A stretch of DNA of 64,000 bases, from positions 613,402 to 677,401 of the forward strand of contig NZ_BHXQ01000001.1 in NCBI RefSeq assembly GCF_003990915.1, written 5' to 3'. This stretch comes from Chryseotalea sanaruensis (GTDB lineage: Bacteria > Bacteroidota > Bacteroidia > Cytophagales > Cyclobacteriaceae). Below, one piece after another: positions 63,201 to 64,000 of this stretch; within the stretch, counting starts at the first letter, position 1; each line of letters begins with the position of its first letter. The position numbers and the translations under genes are program-made. Below the pieces are notes generated by a model. It searched no databases. It was not told the origin of the DNA and saw nothing but the letters and a program-made list of their open reading frames with translations.

Positions 63201-64000
63201 TTTATCAATAAAAAATGTATCCTCAAGCACAGCCAGTTGTTGTAGAAAATTACCACCACCACCAACTCTGTACACAGTATATTGTTGGGTAGCTTTTACG
63301 GTATCTTTCCACTGAATTAATATGTCACGACCTACTACTAGCGCCTCTACATCAAAAACAGGTCTTAGGTTTACAGCACCAGTTTCTATGTGAACAAATT
63401 CTGTAAAGATGGATGAATCAGAAACGCTTATGTTCCTAATGCGAAAGTAGTAGTCTTTGTTCGGTTCTTGCCCATGAACTACAAATGTGCTTTTAGCCGC
63501 GTTAGCAAATGTTGAAAAAGTGGTAGCTGAAGATAAATCTGATAAGTCAGTTACTCTTTGAATTTGAACATTACTCTGAATGGGATTATTCCAGGTCAGT
63601 TCTACTGCATTAGTAAGATTCGGCTGCCGGATTGAAGCAGTTAAATAGGTGGGAGAGGGCATGGAAGAGGTGAGTGTAATTACAGACACCGTGTTTGAAA
63701 AATCACCATATCCTGATAAACTGGAAGACCTTACTTTATAATAATTTGTACTTCCCTGAATTGCATCATGGTCGACATAATTGGCACCTTTTAATGCAGC
63801 TATCTTAATAAAGCCATCTGTTTCATTATTGGAACGAAATACTTCAAACGTTTCATCTCCTGTATATTCCCAACTCAGGTTAACTTTCGAAGGTGATTGA
63901 ACTACAGCTTGAAGATTGGTGATTTGACCTGTATTAGTAGCCGGGATATTGTACGCAAAGATACTCCCAACAGGTTTGTTACCTGCTATTTGTATGTTAC
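60243..64000 (-). CDS. Giant FN3/kelch surface protein with type IX secretion sorting domain (5' part beyond the window)
   Basis: The frame stays open to the right edge, so the N-terminus is missing; at least 1,251 residues are visible, and the GTG at 63689 is not the true start. Counting from the edge, about three FN3-type domains come first. A kelch-like propeller follows at roughly residues 306-595, with repeats such as YGYAGLGYNGAYLDDFYRFDP and NGLAYVGGGASPGNNGLKDF. Next are about six FN3 domains with recurring LSWTDNA-type cores (NWTDNAENESGFEIW, EWTDNADNENGFTV). The end (VSPNPGNGLYTLRI to GVYLFIFK) is a type A T9SS sorting domain. It should be secreted and surface-attached or released; binding partner unknown. 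Confidence 0.93.
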   Translation of the reverse strand, partial: NIQIAGNKPVGSIFAYNIPATNTGQITNLQAVVQSPSKVNLSWEYTGDETFEVFRSNNETDGFIKIAALKGANYVDHDAIQGSTNYYKVRSSSLSGYGDFSNTVSVITLTSSMPSPTYLTASIRQPNLTNAVELTWNNPIQSNVQIQRVTDLSDLSSATTFSTFANAAKSTFVVHGQEPNKDYYFRIRNISVSDSSIFTEFVHIETGAVNLRPVFDVEALVVGRDILIQWKDTVKATQQYTVYRVGGGGNFLQQLAVLEDTFFIDKTASGGLQYSYTIRSSAPEGDKVSYSQYSPIATVSLPNFSQGTWIAKSPMPAARYDASAFAIGIYGYAGLGYNGAYLDDFYRFDPIGDEWTPIADFPGAARSKAFSFVINGLAYVGGGASPGNNGLKDFYSFNPATNTWTALADFPDDEAGNIGALSSVSFAANGKGYVTMISRTGGVMTRELWEYNPEANEWQKRLNFPGNLVRGGFGIAINNIGYVGLGGVLNPSLEFWRYHALTNEWVQQYNANNPRKDGTATNFLDQLRIIGGDVSTTFTPSYTNVNLVAPDNIYFYVESGNQITGARANAISFAIGDKLYVGTGYNGSFLADIQELNLNHPTTPGLVSELKATYKSDTETELTWITGRLSTSLELELSGDNGLNFTPLATLPITTTSYSLTSLLPNKLYFVRIRTKLFETDGPYNTISFYTKQVPEAPTITNATPASSSFGITLNWTDNAENESGFEIWRSEFSYNDPAFIKVGTTEPNAETFTDSKWLIQNKQYYYKVRAFNESGYSAFTALAFTISPGLKPSAPTNLEVVNAGLGSITLSWMVNSEESITGSVISLSLNNESFSSQNYSNKSSATITGLQNGTKYYVKIASKNFNTISDTSPVVEIITLEAIPTAPTSTQALLISDNSIQLSWTYTTPTYEDGFIVQRALLQTLGETPEENSFINIATLPIDQRGYLDETVEPINYYQYRIMAFSSGGNSLPTFTETILSKMLPIAPAQLSLSRPSDYSLLLEWTDNADNENGFTVQQLNASGEFVSIATIEANSVSYTIQEISPLENHTFRIGAFNEAGVVYGGVQTIAPIPAPDAPTQVTATRDSLTRISLQWTDQSSNEKGFIIQTYDFANDLFVSIDTVAAGVTNFLHADLMETRIYRYRILSYNVAGSNASGVAEVLNIILGVEERNMQIEVSPNPGNGLYTLRINKPIWELAVSSSIGEILSKQSSKDVSSNQIDLSHLPDGVYLFIFKFDNTSEVKRVIKAK

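Noticed and set aside
60243..63689. Treating the FN3/kelch gene as complete with a GTG start at 63689
   Set aside because: The same frame continues upstream as an FN3 domain (ending YGDFSNT) to the window edge without a stop, so the gene is truncated by the window.
1..64000. tRNA, rRNA, insertion sequences, integrases or prophage genes
   Set aside because: Intergenic regions are short and show no cloverleaf or rRNA segments that I could recognise, and no transposase or phage protein was found among the reading frames.

Overview
The window looks like chromosomal DNA of a polysaccharide-degrading member of the Bacteroidota, probably of the Cytophagales. The evidence is a SusC/SusD pair, a very long fibronectin-III/kelch surface protein ending in a type IX secretion sorting domain, many lipoprotein glycoside hydrolases, and a Bacteroidota-type -7 promoter element (TATCTTTG). 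The order-level placement is inferred from overall protein character, not from a marker gene. I saw no rRNA, tRNA, CRISPR array, insertion sequence or prophage.

Positions 1-13,121 are almost entirely minus-strand. A cassette of DUF3570 protein, thioredoxin, ApbE flavinyltransferase, DUF4266 lipoprotein and an LtaS-like enzyme (cut by the window edge) lies downstream of a CzcCBA-type heavy-metal efflux operon. Both units carry an identical 22-bp element immediately before their first gene, so they are probably co-regulated. An ergothioneine pair (egtB-egtD) and a DUF427 protein follow.

Positions 13,400-19,650 hold a signalling/redox cassette: a cyclic-nucleotide-domain histidine kinase, a receiver domain fused to a thioredoxin-reductase-like flavoprotein that lacks its CxxC, and a UBP-type zinc finger. 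A bestrophin channel comes next. Then there is a translationally coupled SatD-DUF3307 pair, preceded by a striking array of three 28-bp repeats. SatD reads as a nucleotide-cyclase-like fold joined to a helix-turn-helix.

Positions 19,650-59,313 form a large glucuronoarabinoxylan utilisation locus. SusCD import xylan fragments. GH10 xylanase, GH115 alpha-glucuronidase, two GH43 enzymes, an acetylesterase, a GH51 arabinofuranosidase, GH67 alpha-glucuronidase and GH3 enzymes dismantle the chain. A sodium/solute symporter imports sugar. XylA and XylB process xylose, while UxaC, a short-chain dehydrogenase and UxuA process glucuronate. A LacI-family repressor sits among them, and copies of one 14-bp palindrome lie in the LacI/GH3 intergenic region and in the susC/xylB intergenic region. 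A mutarotase, a GHMP sugar kinase resembling plant L-arabinokinase, an IMPase-family phosphatase and a GalT-like transferase form the tail of the minus-strand run. No araBAD genes are visible.

Positions 59,314-64,000 hold a GNAT acetyltransferase with a clear promoter and the truncated FN3/kelch/T9SS protein with its terminator.
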